Positions 24,917 to 34,724 of a stretch of DNA of 64,000 nt are shown piece after piece; within the stretch, counting starts at the first letter, position 1; each line of letters opens with the position of its first letter. The DNA lies in NCBI GenBank assembly GCA_016745215.1, contig CP050890.1, positions 6,448,001-6,512,000 on the forward strand, given 5' to 3'. Both the position numbers and the translations under genes were made by a program. Below the pieces are notes generated by a model. It made no database searches. It had not been told where the DNA came from and worked only from the letters and a program-made list of their open reading frames with translations. Origin of the DNA: Thiohalocapsa sp. PB-PSB1 (GTDB lineage Bacteria > Pseudomonadota > Gammaproteobacteria > Chromatiales > Chromatiaceae).

Positions 24917-27900
24917 TCAGGGTCCAACCTCTGAGGCAGAATCGACAAACGCAACTGCATCCTCGGCCAGCGCCGTCAGCATCGACTCGGGCACGGCGTC
25001 GGCGCCCTGCGCCAATGCAATCGCACGCATCAGCAGCGCCGCGTCTTGTTGCGCCAATAGGCCGGCTGGAAGCACCTCGCCGTAGAGCCAAATGCCAGCC
25101 GTGGAGGCGCTGGGCGGGTCGTCACGGCCAACGCGCAGAGCGGCAGCGGCCAGCAAAGCAGAAAGCATCAGGTCCAACGCCGGCCCAGGGCAACTCTGTT
25201 GGATCAACACGCGGGCGGCTGTCAAACCCTCGCGCGCCTTGCGCAATAAAGGCGATTCGACAGCGGGGGCGGTGCCGGTCATATCCCCTGCATACAGGGG
25301 TTCGGCATCGGCGACCGGTGAAGCATCGCCGAGTCGGGCCAGGCTCTGTAAGGTCCGCTGATCCAGCACCGCCACCGGAACCCGCTCGGACAAGCCGGCG
25401 GCAATCTGGTCGTCGTTCTCATGCACCTGGTCGAGCACGATCAGCAGACCGCCCATGCCTCCGTCCTGTCCGTTGCCACGGCGGCGCTGGCCGAGCATGC
25501 GCTGAATGCGCTGGCCAAACTGTCGCTGCAGAGCGATCACGCAATCGCGCACCGCCTGGTCGAGATCCGGATGCAGAGGCAATGCGGTATCCGATGATGC
25601 GAGAGCGGCATCGGCTGCAAGTTCCACGGGCTCCGGCTGGGCCAGAGGATCGATTTCTGGCTCCCTGGTGCTGCTGTCTTGGTCAGTCGCGGCTCGGCCG
25701 GCAGTATCGGTCGAGCCGGCAAGATCGTCCGCCAACACCTCAGCCAAGCGCTTGGACACACTGACGACATCCTCGCTTGCATCCGCATCTACGACATTGT
25801 CGAACAATTCACGCTTGCCCTGCACCAGGCCAAGCACACGCTCTTCATAGGAGTCGGGGGCAACCATCAAAATCGCCTGCACTTTTTGCAGCTGGCCGAG
25901 CCGGTGCACCCGAGCAATGCGCTGATCCAATACGGCGGGATTCCATGGAACGTCGAGGTTAATCAGCACAGCGGCATTTTGCAGATTCAGACCCACGCCG
26001 CCAGCATCGGTGGAGATGAACACCTGCACCGCATCGTCTTGCCGGAAGCGGTCCATCAGCTTGCCTCGGTTGGCAGAGGGAACTCCGCCGTGCAGATGCA
26101 CGCTGCCGAGTCCCATGCGGCGCACTCGTTGTTCCACCAATTCGGTCATGCGGGCCCACTGGGAGAAGACCACGGCCTTGAGCCCGCTCATCCGGCACAA
26201 CTCGTCGAGCAAGGTTTCCAGTTCGTCCAACTTGGGCGCGCTGTCGCCGAGACTCTCGGCAATCTCAGGATCTACCAGTGCAGCCGCGTTGCAGGCCATG
26301 CGCGCTCGCTGCAGGGCCGCCATCATGCGGTTTTGCTCGCTCGGCGTCAGCGGGCGTCGTCGCATGATCTGCGCCAGTTGGGCCGCGGCAGAGACTGCAT
26401 CGTTGTGAATGTCCCACTGTGGTTGGGTCATCGGCACATCGAGGCGAGTGACAATGCGCTCCGGCAGCTGATCGCGCACTAGACTGCGGTCGCGCCGCAG
26501 CATCACCGGCGCCAATCGTCGGCGTAATCCCGACAGGTTGCGATAGCCGAGCACCTTGCCGCGATCGTCGGTAATATGAAAGTCGACCATGTAGCGCCAG
26601 AGCGGACCGAGCACCCGCGGATCGATCACCTGCAACAGGCTGTACAGATCCTCGAGGCGATTTTCCAAGGGCGTGCCGGTCAGCACGAACGCATAGCGTG
26701 AGCCGATTTGTTTCACCGCGCTGGCAATCTTGGTGCGCCAGTTCTTGATTCGCTGAGCCTCGTCCAGGATCAGCAGGTCAGGGCGCAAATCGGTGTTGAT
26801 GACGCCAAGATCGCGCATCACCAATTCGTAGTTGACCACATAGAAGCCGTTGCCTTTGCGGTATTGCACGCCGCGGGTTGCCACCGGACCCTGGATGATC
26901 TGGACTTGCGCGGCGGTGAAGCGCTGGATTTCGCGCGCCCACTGCAATTTAAGCGAGGCTGGACAGACCACCAGCACGCGCTCGACAGCGTCATGGCGAT
27001 GCAGCCAATAGGCGGCGGCGATGGCCTGGAGGGTCTTACCCAGGCCCATGTCATCGGCCAATAAGGCGCGACCGCGACCCGCCAGGAATGCGACGCCTTC
27101 GGTTTGGTAGGGATAGAGTTTGGCTTGCACCTCCGGCAATCGTCCACCGCTGGCGCGGATGCGCTCGCTGATCTCCGCGGCGCGCACGGCGTGCGCCGCG
27201 TCCTCGGCCAGTCGGCGGGCATAGCCGAGCGCATCGTCGCCGACGTCAAGATCGCTGCGCTCGGCAACGCGCTCGGCGAAACGTAAAAAATCATCCGGCA
27301 AACGCAGCCGGAAACGACCGTCAGCATCGAAGTGCTCTTGCAATAATGGCTGCAGATCGGTGGCGGTCTCGGCTCCCCGGTACAATCGAATGGTCGGCGC
27401 GTTGTCTCCCTCCCAATCCAGAAACACTGTGCCACGGGGGGGTGCCAGAGAGGCAATGCGCTTAAAGTCCTTGCGCTTGCGCAGACGGTACAGAACGGCC
27501 TCCACATGCTTGCAGGTGCCGAGTTCGTTGGTGGCAAAGTCTGGACAGGTGCAATGATTCGCGCGCCCTGTCAGGGAGCGAATATGTACCCGATAATCGC
27601 TGGAGAAGTGCGTTGCCGAGTGCAGCGAGCGCGCGCTCCAGAGGCCGAATCCAACCGCATCCGCAGACTCCGACAAGGGTTTCACCTGCACTTCCGCTCG
27701 CGCCCTGGCCAATCGTTCCTCTAGCGCCGTACGCTGGGCATCGGCGATCCGCGACGGATCGCTGGAAGCTTCTTCGTTCTGCCCTTTGGCATAGGCAAAC
27801 AGTGCGGCGATGGCGTGCACACAGAGCGTCCCATCATTGCTCCCGCCGCAGTCGCAGCCTGCCAGCAGCGTGCCATCCGTATCACAAGTAATCTCAACCT

Positions 27901-28117
27901 CGAGCTGCTCTTCGCTGTGCGCGTCTTCAACCCGGGCATAGATGCCGGTCTGCACACGCTCAACGTCGGTAACACGATGCTCGTTGCAATGGCGCAGCGC
28001 CGAGTGAATCACCGTGGGCTGCGCAAGAGACTGGATTTGTTCGCTGTCCAACAGCAGTGGATCAGCCTCGCCGCCAAGCGGCGAGGAGGAGCTTTCGCGG
28101 ATGGTATCTTTAGGCAT
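24917..28117 (-). CDS. SWIM-zinc-finger SNF2-family helicase
   Basis: A protein of about 1066 residues. Two SWIM-type zinc motifs are seen: CDCGGSNDGTLCVHA near residue 90 and CTCPDFATNELGTCKHVEA near 190. The SNF2 ATPase core follows, with motif I DDMGLGKTLQ near 358, motif II LDEAQRIKNW near 451 (DEAQ rather than DEAH), SWI/SNF motifs LTGTPLENRLEDLYSLLQ and, in lobe two, STDAGGVGLNLQ and QRIARVHRLGQ near 732. The C-terminal 300 residues are unassigned. Such proteins remodel DNA-protein complexes or act in repair; no partner gene for a defence system lies beside it. Start at 28117 (MPKDTIRE) is chosen over 28138. Confidence 0.9.
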   Translation of the reverse strand: MPKDTIRESSSSPLGGEADPLLLDSEQIQSLAQPTVIHSALRHCNEHRVTDVERVQTGIYARVEDAHSEEQLEVEITCDTDGTLLAGCDCGGSNDGTLCVHAIAALFAYAKGQNEEASSDPSRIADAQRTALEERLARARAEVQVKPLSESADAVGFGLWSARSLHSATHFSSDYRVHIRSLTGRANHCTCPDFATNELGTCKHVEAVLYRLRKRKDFKRIASLAPPRGTVFLDWEGDNAPTIRLYRGAETATDLQPLLQEHFDADGRFRLRLPDDFLRFAERVAERSDLDVGDDALGYARRLAEDAAHAVRAAEISERIRASGGRLPEVQAKLYPYQTEGVAFLAGRGRALLADDMGLGKTLQAIAAAYWLHRHDAVERVLVVCPASLKLQWAREIQRFTAAQVQIIQGPVATRGVQYRKGNGFYVVNYELVMRDLGVINTDLRPDLLILDEAQRIKNWRTKIASAVKQIGSRYAFVLTGTPLENRLEDLYSLLQVIDPRVLGPLWRYMVDFHITDDRGKVLGYRNLSGLRRRLAPVMLRRDRSLVRDQLPERIVTRLDVPMTQPQWDIHNDAVSAAAQLAQIMRRRPLTPSEQNRMMAALQRARMACNAAALVDPEIAESLGDSAPKLDELETLLDELCRMSGLKAVVFSQWARMTELVEQRVRRMGLGSVHLHGGVPSANRGKLMDRFRQDDAVQVFISTDAGGVGLNLQNAAVLINLDVPWNPAVLDQRIARVHRLGQLQKVQAILMVAPDSYEERVLGLVQGKRELFDNVVDADASEDVVSVSKRLAEVLADDLAGSTDTAGRAATDQDSSTREPEIDPLAQPEPVELAADAALASSDTALPLHPDLDQAVRDCVIALQRQFGQRIQRMLGQRRRGNGQDGGMGGLLIVLDQVHENDDQIAAGLSERVPVAVLDQRTLQSLARLGDASPVADAEPLYAGDMTGTAPAVESPLLRKAREGLTAARVLIQQSCPGPALDLMLSALLAAAALRVGRDDPPSASTAGIWLYGEVLPAGLLAQQDAALLMRAIALAQGADAVPESMLTALAEDAVAFVDSASEVGP

Positions 28118-28343
28118 CTGAGGGTCCGGGAAGCACAAGGGTGATACTATTTTACGCTACCCGGGCAGCGGTGAGCGCTGCCCATTAGCCCGGGAATGAA
28201 GTCGAATCAGGCGAGAACCTGCAATCGGGAGAAAAACCTGGTTCGATGGTTATGGATTCAATAACAAGCGGAGCAGCTTGCCCGAAACAACTGTCTTGCG
28301 CCGGCTGCTGGATGGCGAAACATGTGCGCTTGGTTTTGCAGCC

Positions 28344-28697
28344 TTATTGCGAGTTCGACAGATCCAGCCCAAGCCGCGGGTAGGCGGTTCGCATTGTAAT
28401 GAAGACGCTATGGCCAATCACGAGTACGATCAGTCCGGCCAGATCCAGAATCGATAGATACTGGGATAGGTCCGATAGAAAAAAACCACCGATCAGCAGC
28501 AAGGATGCGATGGCTCCATAGAGGACGTAGAAGGGTAGCATGGCGACGCCCATTGAGCCTAGAGCCGGGTCACCCAAGACCTTGCCCTTGGTCTGCATAC
28601 GCTCGCGCGCGGCGATCACTCGTTTGCGATGATCAATGGCTTTATAAATCAGCCATATACCCAGCAGCAAGCAAACCACACCAAGATAATAGCGCAT
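28344..28697 (-). CDS. Small membrane protein of unknown function
   Basis: A 117-residue protein with three predicted membrane segments: residues 3-21 (YYLGVVCLLLGIWLIYKAI), about 52-74 and about 82-102. A cytoplasmic basic loop (DHRKRVIAARERMQTKGK) follows the first segment. No family recognised. It lies three bases behind crtB on the same strand, so it is probably co-transcribed with the carotenoid genes, but no link to carotenoid synthesis is visible. Confidence 0.7.
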   Translation of the reverse strand: MRYYLGVVCLLLGIWLIYKAIDHRKRVIAARERMQTKGKVLGDPALGSMGVAMLPFYVLYGAIASLLLIGGFFLSDLSQYLSILDLAGLIVLVIGHSVFITMRTAYPRLGLDLSNSQ

Positions 28698-28700
28698 GCT

Positions 28701-29816
28701 TTAACCCCCACCACGCATTGCCGACAACATGGCATTGTTCTGCTCTTGAGAAACACGCTCGCGCTGCTCCATGGCTTCGAACAATTCAGCCACCCAGACC
28801 ACCTTTTCGCCAATGCCTCGCAGGCGCCGGTCAGCGGCCTTGGCCCTGGCGGCGAGTTCTGTTGCACTGGGCACCGCGGCCACGGCATCAATCAGAAACC
28901 CATTTTCCGGCAAGGCCGGAGATTTGTAATCGCCGCCTGGAAATGGCGTCGCGGCCAGCGCCTGGCTCAGCACGGCCACCTTGCGTGCTTTTGGCACGAT
29001 GGCGCGTTGGGAGACGGAATCATAGCCATTGCGAGCCACCTCGCGGCCGATCTCGGCATACAGCAGACGTGCGGCATAAATTCCCGGACGGCAACCCACC
29101 GGCAAACGCGCAATGCCGGATTCGGCACGCTGATAGAGTTCGTCGGCGATATCCAGCAGCCGCTTGACCACCGAGCCGAGTGCCTCGCTGAACACCGGCC
29201 GTGCCAAAAACGTCTGCGGTTCGATCCCGGCCTCGCACAGCCAGTCCAGCGGAAGATAAATGCGACCGTTGCGGGCGTCTTCGCCCACATCGCGGCAAAT
29301 GTTGGTCAATTGCATTGCGGTGCCGAGATCACAGGCACGGGCAATCAATTCTGGCGAGCGGACGCCCATCAAAGCCGCCATCATCGCACCGACCGCGGCA
29401 GCGACGCGGGCACAATAATCATAGACGCTGGAAATGGTTGGATAGGTGCGACCCTCGGCATCCCACTCGAAGCCCTCGAGCAGGGCATCCGGCAGTTCGC
29501 GCGGTATGCCAAAGCGTTTGACGGCGCCGGCAAAAGCACGGTCTGCCGATTGCTCCAGCGGCCGGCCGGCATAGCAGCGATCGAGCCGGTTGTGCAGCCT
29601 TGCCAATGCCTCGCGACGATCGCCGCGGCAGTCATCGATGGCATCGTCGGCGACACGGCAGAATGCGTAGAGTGCGGACGCGGGTTGTCGCGTCGTCTTG
29701 GGAAGGAAAAAAGATGCGGCGAAAAACGACTTGGAACCATTGCTCAACAGTTGGTTACAAGCCGCCAAATCGGCCGGATCGGCGAAATAAGACTCAGTTC
29801 GGAAAAACAGAGGCAT
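28701..29816 (-). CDS. crtB: Phytoene synthase CrtB
   Basis: A 371-residue squalene/phytoene synthase family enzyme that condenses two geranylgeranyl diphosphates to phytoene. Both aspartate-rich substrate regions are present: AFCRVADDAIDDC near residue 55 and TNICRDVGEDARNGRIYLP near 170-190. Start at 29816 (MPLFFRTESY); it overlaps the 3' end of crtI by about 23 bases, so translation is coupled. The frame runs 51 bases further upstream inside crtI. The product acts at the membrane and supplies the first committed step of carotenoid synthesis, needed for light harvesting and protection in purple bacteria. Confidence 0.94.
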   Translation of the reverse strand: MPLFFRTESYFADPADLAACNQLLSNGSKSFFAASFFLPKTTRQPASALYAFCRVADDAIDDCRGDRREALARLHNRLDRCYAGRPLEQSADRAFAGAVKRFGIPRELPDALLEGFEWDAEGRTYPTISSVYDYCARVAAAVGAMMAALMGVRSPELIARACDLGTAMQLTNICRDVGEDARNGRIYLPLDWLCEAGIEPQTFLARPVFSEALGSVVKRLLDIADELYQRAESGIARLPVGCRPGIYAARLLYAEIGREVARNGYDSVSQRAIVPKARKVAVLSQALAATPFPGGDYKSPALPENGFLIDAVAAVPSATELAARAKAADRRLRGIGEKVVWVAELFEAMEQRERVSQEQNNAMLSAMRGGG

Positions 29817-31359
29817 CGGGAACCACCGTATCGAGGACGCGGGCTGTGGAAATAACGCCAGGCACACCCGCTCCCGGGTGTGTCCCGGCGCCGACCATGT
29901 ACAGATGTTCGACTTCCTCGCTCTGATTGTGAGGGCGCATCCAGGCGCTTTGCATCAGTACGGGTTCAAGGCTGAATGCGGCGCCCTTGAACGACAACAA
30001 GCGCTGTTCAAAATCAATGGGCGTGGTCACCAGCGAGGTTGCCACCTGATTTTCCAGATCGGGCAGCAGGGTCTTGGAGAGATAATCGGAAACGGCACGC
30101 CGGTAGGGCTCGGCGCGCTCGGTCCAGTCGGCATCGCCGTCCAGATGCGGCACCGGTGCGAGTACATAGAAGGTGTCGCAGCCTGCCGGCGCCAGCGATG
30201 GATCGGTCGCGGTGGGCCGGTGCAGATACAGACTGAAGTCGTCGGCCAGATGCTTACGGCGGAAGATATCGTTGAGCAGGCCCTTGTAGCGGGGACCGAG
30301 CAGGATACTGTGATGCTTTACGTCTGGATACTGGCGCTTGGTGCCGAAGTACCAGACAAACAAGCCATTGGAATACTTGGCCTGATCCAGCTTACGATCG
30401 GTCCAGCGTTTGCGTTCGATACCGGGCAGCAGATTACGGTAGGTCCAGGCCACGTCGGCATTGCAGACCACCACCCGGGCTGGGATCAGCTCGCCATTCG
30501 CCAAACGCACCCCGGTGGCACGGCCATTGTCGACGCTGATCTCGGCTACCTCGGCATTCAGTCGCACCTGATTGCCTTGCCCTTCGATCAGATTCACCAT
30601 GCCGCGGACGATGGCGCCGGTGCCGCCCATCGCGGAATGCACGCCCCAATGCCGCTCCAGATAGGAAATCAGCGCATAAATCGACGTAACCGAAAACGGA
30701 TTGCCCCCAATCAGCAGCGGATGAAAGCTCAATGCCACGCGCAGGCGCTCATCCTTGACATAGGACGAGACCATGGAGTACACGCTGCGATGGCTTTTCA
30801 ACGCCACCATTTTGGGAATGATCTTCGCCATGTCCTGCCAGTGTGTGAAGGGTACATGCCCCAGCTCGACAAAGCCCACCTGGAAGATCTTTTCGCTCTC
30901 GGCGATATAGCGATCATAGCCCTCGACATCTCCCGGAGAGAAACGCGCGACCTGTTCGCGCATCGCAACCGGGTCGCCGTTGGTGTCGAAGATCGCACCA
31001 TCGTCGAAGCGAATCCGGTAGAACGGGTCCATCGGTCGCAAATCAATGTCATCGCTGAAGTTTCGGCCGCACATCTGCCACAATTCTTGCAATAGAAAAG
31101 GCGCGGTGATGATCGTCGGGCCGGCATCGAACTTAAAGCCATCGATTTCGTGTACGTAGGCTCGTCCGCCGGGTTGATCCAGTTTTTCCAGCACTGTGAC
31201 TCGGTAGCCTCGATGGCCGAGCCGGATCGCTGCCGCCAGCCCGCCGAAGCCGCTGCCGATCACAACAGCATGGGGCTTGGCACCGTTGGTGCGATCGCGA
31301 GACGCGCCGATCAGATCATCCTTCGAGATTTTCGGGGAAACCGTTGTCACAAGTGTCAA
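29794..31359 (-). CDS. crtI: Phytoene desaturase CrtI
   Basis: A flavoprotein of about 520 residues. The N-terminal dinucleotide-binding motif is VVIGSGFGGLAAAIRLGHRG (about residues 32-51), followed by EKLDQPGGRAYV; the C-terminal FAD region YMVGAGTHPGAGVPGV is typical for CrtI. It desaturates phytoene stepwise to neurosporene or lycopene; the number of steps cannot be read from sequence. The codon at 31359 is a TTG, and a GTG at about 31350 is the alternative, so the exact start is uncertain. It overlaps crtB in the usual crtI-crtB order. Confidence 0.93.
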   Translation of the reverse strand: MTLVTTVSPKISKDDLIGASRDRTNGAKPHAVVIGSGFGGLAAAIRLGHRGYRVTVLEKLDQPGGRAYVHEIDGFKFDAGPTIITAPFLLQELWQMCGRNFSDDIDLRPMDPFYRIRFDDGAIFDTNGDPVAMREQVARFSPGDVEGYDRYIAESEKIFQVGFVELGHVPFTHWQDMAKIIPKMVALKSHRSVYSMVSSYVKDERLRVALSFHPLLIGGNPFSVTSIYALISYLERHWGVHSAMGGTGAIVRGMVNLIEGQGNQVRLNAEVAEISVDNGRATGVRLANGELIPARVVVCNADVAWTYRNLLPGIERKRWTDRKLDQAKYSNGLFVWYFGTKRQYPDVKHHSILLGPRYKGLLNDIFRRKHLADDFSLYLHRPTATDPSLAPAGCDTFYVLAPVPHLDGDADWTERAEPYRRAVSDYLSKTLLPDLENQVATSLVTTPIDFEQRLLSFKGAAFSLEPVLMQSAWMRPHNQSEEVEHLYMVGAGTHPGAGVPGVISTARVLDTVVPDASVFPN

Positions 31360-31480
31360 CCAAGCTTGATAATAGAAATGTCAAGAATGCCTGACAGTAT
31401 AACAGCAGCTTTACCCTTTATACCAGCCGCATGGAAAACCGGAGTCCGTTTAGACTGTCTGGTGTCAAGTAGCGAAGTTG

Positions 31481-31945
31481 TCAGCGCTGATGCTGCTCGA
31501 CGGCGCCAGGCAGAGATTGGAACTTGTCACGGCGATGCATCGGTCCCTTGGTGACTGGTTGTTGATGACCGCCGGCTGGACACTCGATGGCCAGAAAGTC
31601 TTGGCCTTTCTGAACAGAAAGCTGGGCTCGCATCTCGAGCGAACGGCAAAGATCGATAGAAATGTGCCCATTGCCGTCTGCCGACGGATCGGGGCTTTCG
31701 CGGTCTTCTTCGATCGTTTTGGCCTTCACCAGTGCGGTTGCATCCATGCCCGCCGGTATTGCAACCACTCCAAGACCGACGAACAGCACGACGGCAGTAA
31801 AGATTCTGCCTCCCACCGTGATCGGGTAGATGTCGCCGTAGCCGACGGTGGTCAATGTTGCAACAGCCCACCAGAGACTGTGAAAAACGGACTCGAAAGC
31901 GTCTGGCTGAGCTTCTTTCTCGAAGTAGTCGATTGTTTGCCTGCT
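31481..31945 (-). pseudogene. 3' remnant of a voltage-gated potassium channel gene
   Basis: The frame reads IDYFEKEAQPDAFESVFHS, then the pore helix and selectivity filter WWAVATLTTVGYGDIYPITV and the inner helix VVLFVGLGVVAIPAGMDATAL, followed by a diverged tail. This is the pore and last helix of an ion-channel (Ion_trans/Kv-like) protein. Upstream of about 31945 the frame no longer resembles a channel and no start or voltage sensor is seen, so the gene is truncated at its 5' end. Confidence 0.75.
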
Positions 31946-32108
31946 CCTGAGCCTGGAGCATCTGAACCCATGGCACCTCGAGCTGCGGCTTTTCGAGCTG
32001 ATGTTTGATTGGAATCCCCCACAGCGACACTAGGCCGAAGTAAAGCGCGTTGCTGAGGTCATTGCAGGCAGCCCCGGTGCTGTCGGGCCGCCCCGGGTCC
32101 GTGTTCAG

Positions 32109-32548
32109 CTAGAGAAAGGCACGCCAAAAGAGCGCGGCCTGCGCTCGAGAACCGAAGCACCAGCCCAGCAGACCTTCCAGGGCCTCGACCAGCTTCGGGA
32201 ACTGTTCCGCCCGGCGACCGAGGGCATGCGTCACCTTCCGCATCCAGCCCGCCCCGCGGATCGCCAGCGCCGCATTCAGTGGTTTCCAGCCCATCGGGAG
32301 CCTCGTCGAATCAGCATGGTGAGCAATTGCATGGCCTGGTTCCGATCCTTGTGCGCCTTGGTCGCCATTGTGCTGGGTCGAGCAGTGAACAGCAGCAGCT
32401 CATGCAGGGCGCAGCGCTCTGGCGACGGCACGTTCAGCACAACCGTCCGACGGCGACTGTCGACCTCCGCCGTCACCGACTCTTCGATCAAATCGGCACT
32501 TTCGCCACCGGCTTCGGCAGGCCGATGGCGAGCGCAACCTCCAACCAC
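32109..32548 (-). pseudogene. Possible remnant of a GSU2403-type nucleotidyltransferase-fold gene
   Basis: The frame 32276-32548 contains SPERCALHELLLFTARP and TKAHKDRNQAMQLLTMLI, a pattern like the C-terminal part of GSU2403-family nucleotidyltransferase-fold proteins (xHKLxxxxRR...KxxKDxxQAxxLL). The rest follows in another frame to 32109. It has no intact start or catalytic part. The likeness is remembered, not searched, and may be wrong. Confidence 0.3.
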
Positions 32549-32815
32549 ATCCTAGCCGATCTTGTGGACATTCCGAATCTGGCCATCGCGATCTGGGTCG
32601 AGACGGATTCGCGGGCGATGCGGTTGCCGAGACCTTCACGCTGGTTCGCGTAACGGCAGCGCACACACTCGGACGGCGCCATTACAACGTCCAGTTGCTG
32701 GGAACCCCATTACAGCGCGGATGTGAGTACCATGGTACTGAGGCGTGTTGGACGGCATGTACAAAAGCTGACCTGGTGAAACAGGTCATTGATGCCGTAA
32801 ACGGCACCTTCGGCC

Positions 32816-33067
32816 TAGGCTGTCGAAATCTGCAGTCTCACGCAAACAAGCGCTTCCCGGTTTATGGATGCTGAGTCGGTGTCGGGATCGGTGTCGAGGT
32901 CGGAATTCGGGATTGGTATCGAGCTGGCTGCTTTGATCGATGAGCGGATTCGATTCCGATTCCGATGGCGACCCCGACACCGATTCGGCTTCCCCAGTGC
33001 GTTCGATGAAGCAATCCAAGACCCGGAATCGGTTTGGCATCAAAACTCAGGACATTACGACAGCCTA
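32816..33067. mobile_element. MITE-like element, family 1 copy B
   Basis: A 252-bp element with terminal inverted repeats TAGGCTGTCGAAAT and ATTACGACAGCCTA and a perfect 9-bp target duplication CCTTCGGCC on both sides (about 32807-32815 and 33068-33076). The interior has a long imperfect inverted repeat made of CGGTGTCGGGATCGG-type words, so single strands can fold back. It is nearly identical to copy C (51034-51285) in opposite orientation. No transposase is encoded. The joined flanks read VNGTFGLCVELANPEHAIP in one frame, so it probably interrupted an unidentified coding stretch. Confidence 0.85.
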
Positions 33068-33314
33068 CCTTCGGCCTGTGCGTCGAGCTGGCCAATCCCG
33101 AGCACGCAATTCCCGCCGGACTCGAATACACGCTGGAGTTCGGGCAGCAGCAAGCTGCAAACGCCACTCGCGGCCAAAGTACTCTAGCAAAAGCAGCCAA
33201 CTGCGCTTGCTTGGGTTAATCTATAGGCGCTGGAAGACGGCTGTCACAGCGCTTCCAAGCAGGGCGGCTCGGCTTGTTGAAGCGAGCCGCGCAACACCAA
33301 ATGACGGAGGCGAA

Positions 33315-33512
33315 ATGTCTAAAGACAAAGCAGCAACCTGTATGTCATGCGATTGCGGTTCCGACCTTGTGCCATTGATTCGGCTCGCGTATCGAAGCGC
33401 GTCGCTGTGGATCTGTCCTGAGCACCTGCCGATACGCATTCCCGACCCGGGCCGGCTGGTTGGAAAGTTGGCCGGTGCAGACCATTTTCGTCGCGCTGAA
33501 CATCGCCACTGA
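33315..33512 (+). CDS. Small CxxCxC protein upstream of bciA
   Basis: A 65-residue protein with an excellent ribosome site (GGAGGCGAA before the ATG). The N-terminus has CMSCDCG and the middle YRSASLWICPEHLP, together a possible small zinc site; the end (PDPGRLVGKLAGAD) resembles small uncharacterised proteins I associate with phototrophs. Its stop codon overlaps the first base of the bciA start (TGATGG arrangement at 33510-33514), so the two genes are translationally coupled. Function unknown. Confidence 0.75.
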   Translation: MSKDKAATCMSCDCGSDLVPLIRLAYRSASLWICPEHLPIRIPDPGRLVGKLAGADHFRRAEHRH

Positions 33513-34597
33513 TGGCCTCCTCTGCGTCGTCCACCAGCCAACGCGACGGCCAGGGTCCGTCGCTGATGCAAACCGCCTCACCGCGCCCTCGTCGTATCCT
33601 GATGGCGGGAGGTACCGGCACCATCGGCCGAGCCGTGGTGGCTGCTCTTGTGGCGCGGGGGCACGAGGTCATCTGCGTCGTGCGGCCGCACACCGGCAAG
33701 CGGGCCAAGTCTGCGCGCAAGCATGACCTGCCCCCTGCTCAGGCCCGCGGCATCGACTTTCTCGAAGGCGCCGAGGTGCGCTTCTGCGAGGTGACCGATC
33801 CGGCCTCCCTGAGCGAGCAGGGTTTGCGCAACGAAGCCTTCGATGCGCTTGTCTCATGCCTGGCCTCGCGCACCGGAGAGCCACGGGACGCCTGGGCCAT
33901 CGACCACCAAGCAAACCTGAACCTGCTATATCAGGGCAGAGCAGCCGGGGCGACGCAGATGGTGCTGTTGTCGGCAATCTGTGTGCAGCGACCCAGACTC
34001 GCGTTTCAACAGGCGAAGCTCGCATTCGAGGCGGCCTTGGCGGACTCGGGACTGACCTACTCCATTGTCCGCGCAACGGCCTTCTTCAAGTCGCTGGCGG
34101 GACAGATCGAGCGGGTACGCCAAGGCAAACCCTATCTGTTGTTCGGTGACGGCCGGCTCACCGCCTGTAAACCCATCAGTGATCGAGACTTGGCGGCCTA
34201 TCTGGTCGATTGCCTGGATGACGCTTCGCGGCACAACAGGATCCTGCCGATCGGCGGTCCAGGACCAGCGATTACGCCACTGGAGCAGGGCGAGCGGCTG
34301 TTCGATCTGCTCGGTCGAGAAGCGTGCTTCAAGCAGGTTCCGGTTGCGCTATTGCAGAACATTGCAGCGACCTTGGGTTTTGCAGGCAAGTTTGTCCCGC
34401 CGCTGGCGGCCAAGGCCGAACTCGCGCGCATCGGCCATTATTACGCCACGCAATCAATGCTTGTGCTCGATCCTGCCACCGGTCGCTACGACGCCGATGC
34501 GACCCCGGAGACTGGACAGGATACGCTGTTCGACTACTATCGCCATGTGCTCGACGGTACCGAGACGGTGGAGCGCGGCGAGCATGCCATCTTCTGA
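33512..34597 (+). CDS. bciA: BciA, 8-vinyl reductase of (bacterio)chlorophyll synthesis
   Basis: A 361-residue NmrA-like short-chain reductase. The NADPH site is RRILMAGGTGTIGRAVVAAL (about residues 28-47); ACKPISDRDLAAYLVDCLDD and RILPIGGPGPAITPLEQGE are typical of divinyl (proto)chlorophyllide a 8-vinyl reductases of the BciA type. The enzyme reduces the C8 vinyl group of the chlorophyll precursor with NADPH. The first 25 residues (Ser/Gln-rich) may not be part of the mature domain; a start at about 33566 (MQTASPRPRR) is possible. It is coupled to the small upstream gene and followed by a histidine kinase remnant. Confidence 0.88.
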   Translation: MASSASSTSQRDGQGPSLMQTASPRPRRILMAGGTGTIGRAVVAALVARGHEVICVVRPHTGKRAKSARKHDLPPAQARGIDFLEGAEVRFCEVTDPASLSEQGLRNEAFDALVSCLASRTGEPRDAWAIDHQANLNLLYQGRAAGATQMVLLSAICVQRPRLAFQQAKLAFEAALADSGLTYSIVRATAFFKSLAGQIERVRQGKPYLLFGDGRLTACKPISDRDLAAYLVDCLDDASRHNRILPIGGPGPAITPLEQGERLFDLLGREACFKQVPVALLQNIAATLGFAGKFVPPLAAKAELARIGHYYATQSMLVLDPATGRYDADATPETGQDTLFDYYRHVLDGTETVERGEHAIF

Positions 34598-34724
34598 GCG
34601 GGGAAAGTGCGAACATACCCTCCAGTTCAGCACTTTTCAGTTGGCAGGAATCTGAAACCCGAGACCTCGCTCTCCGCCTTCGCAACCGGCTCGAGCCGAG
34701 TTCGAGCCAACTTGGAGTCCGACC

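Noticed and set aside
24917..28117. SNF2 helicase as part of a defence island
   Set aside because: No methylase, nuclease or DISARM/BREX partner lies beside it. The Uma2-type gene is separated by more than 600 bases of repeats and is not an accepted partner.
28629..29855. 408-residue plus-strand frame opposite crtB
   Set aside because: It is the antisense shadow of crtB, which has all active-site motifs.
29878..31095. 405-residue plus-strand frame opposite crtI
   Set aside because: Antisense shadow of crtI.
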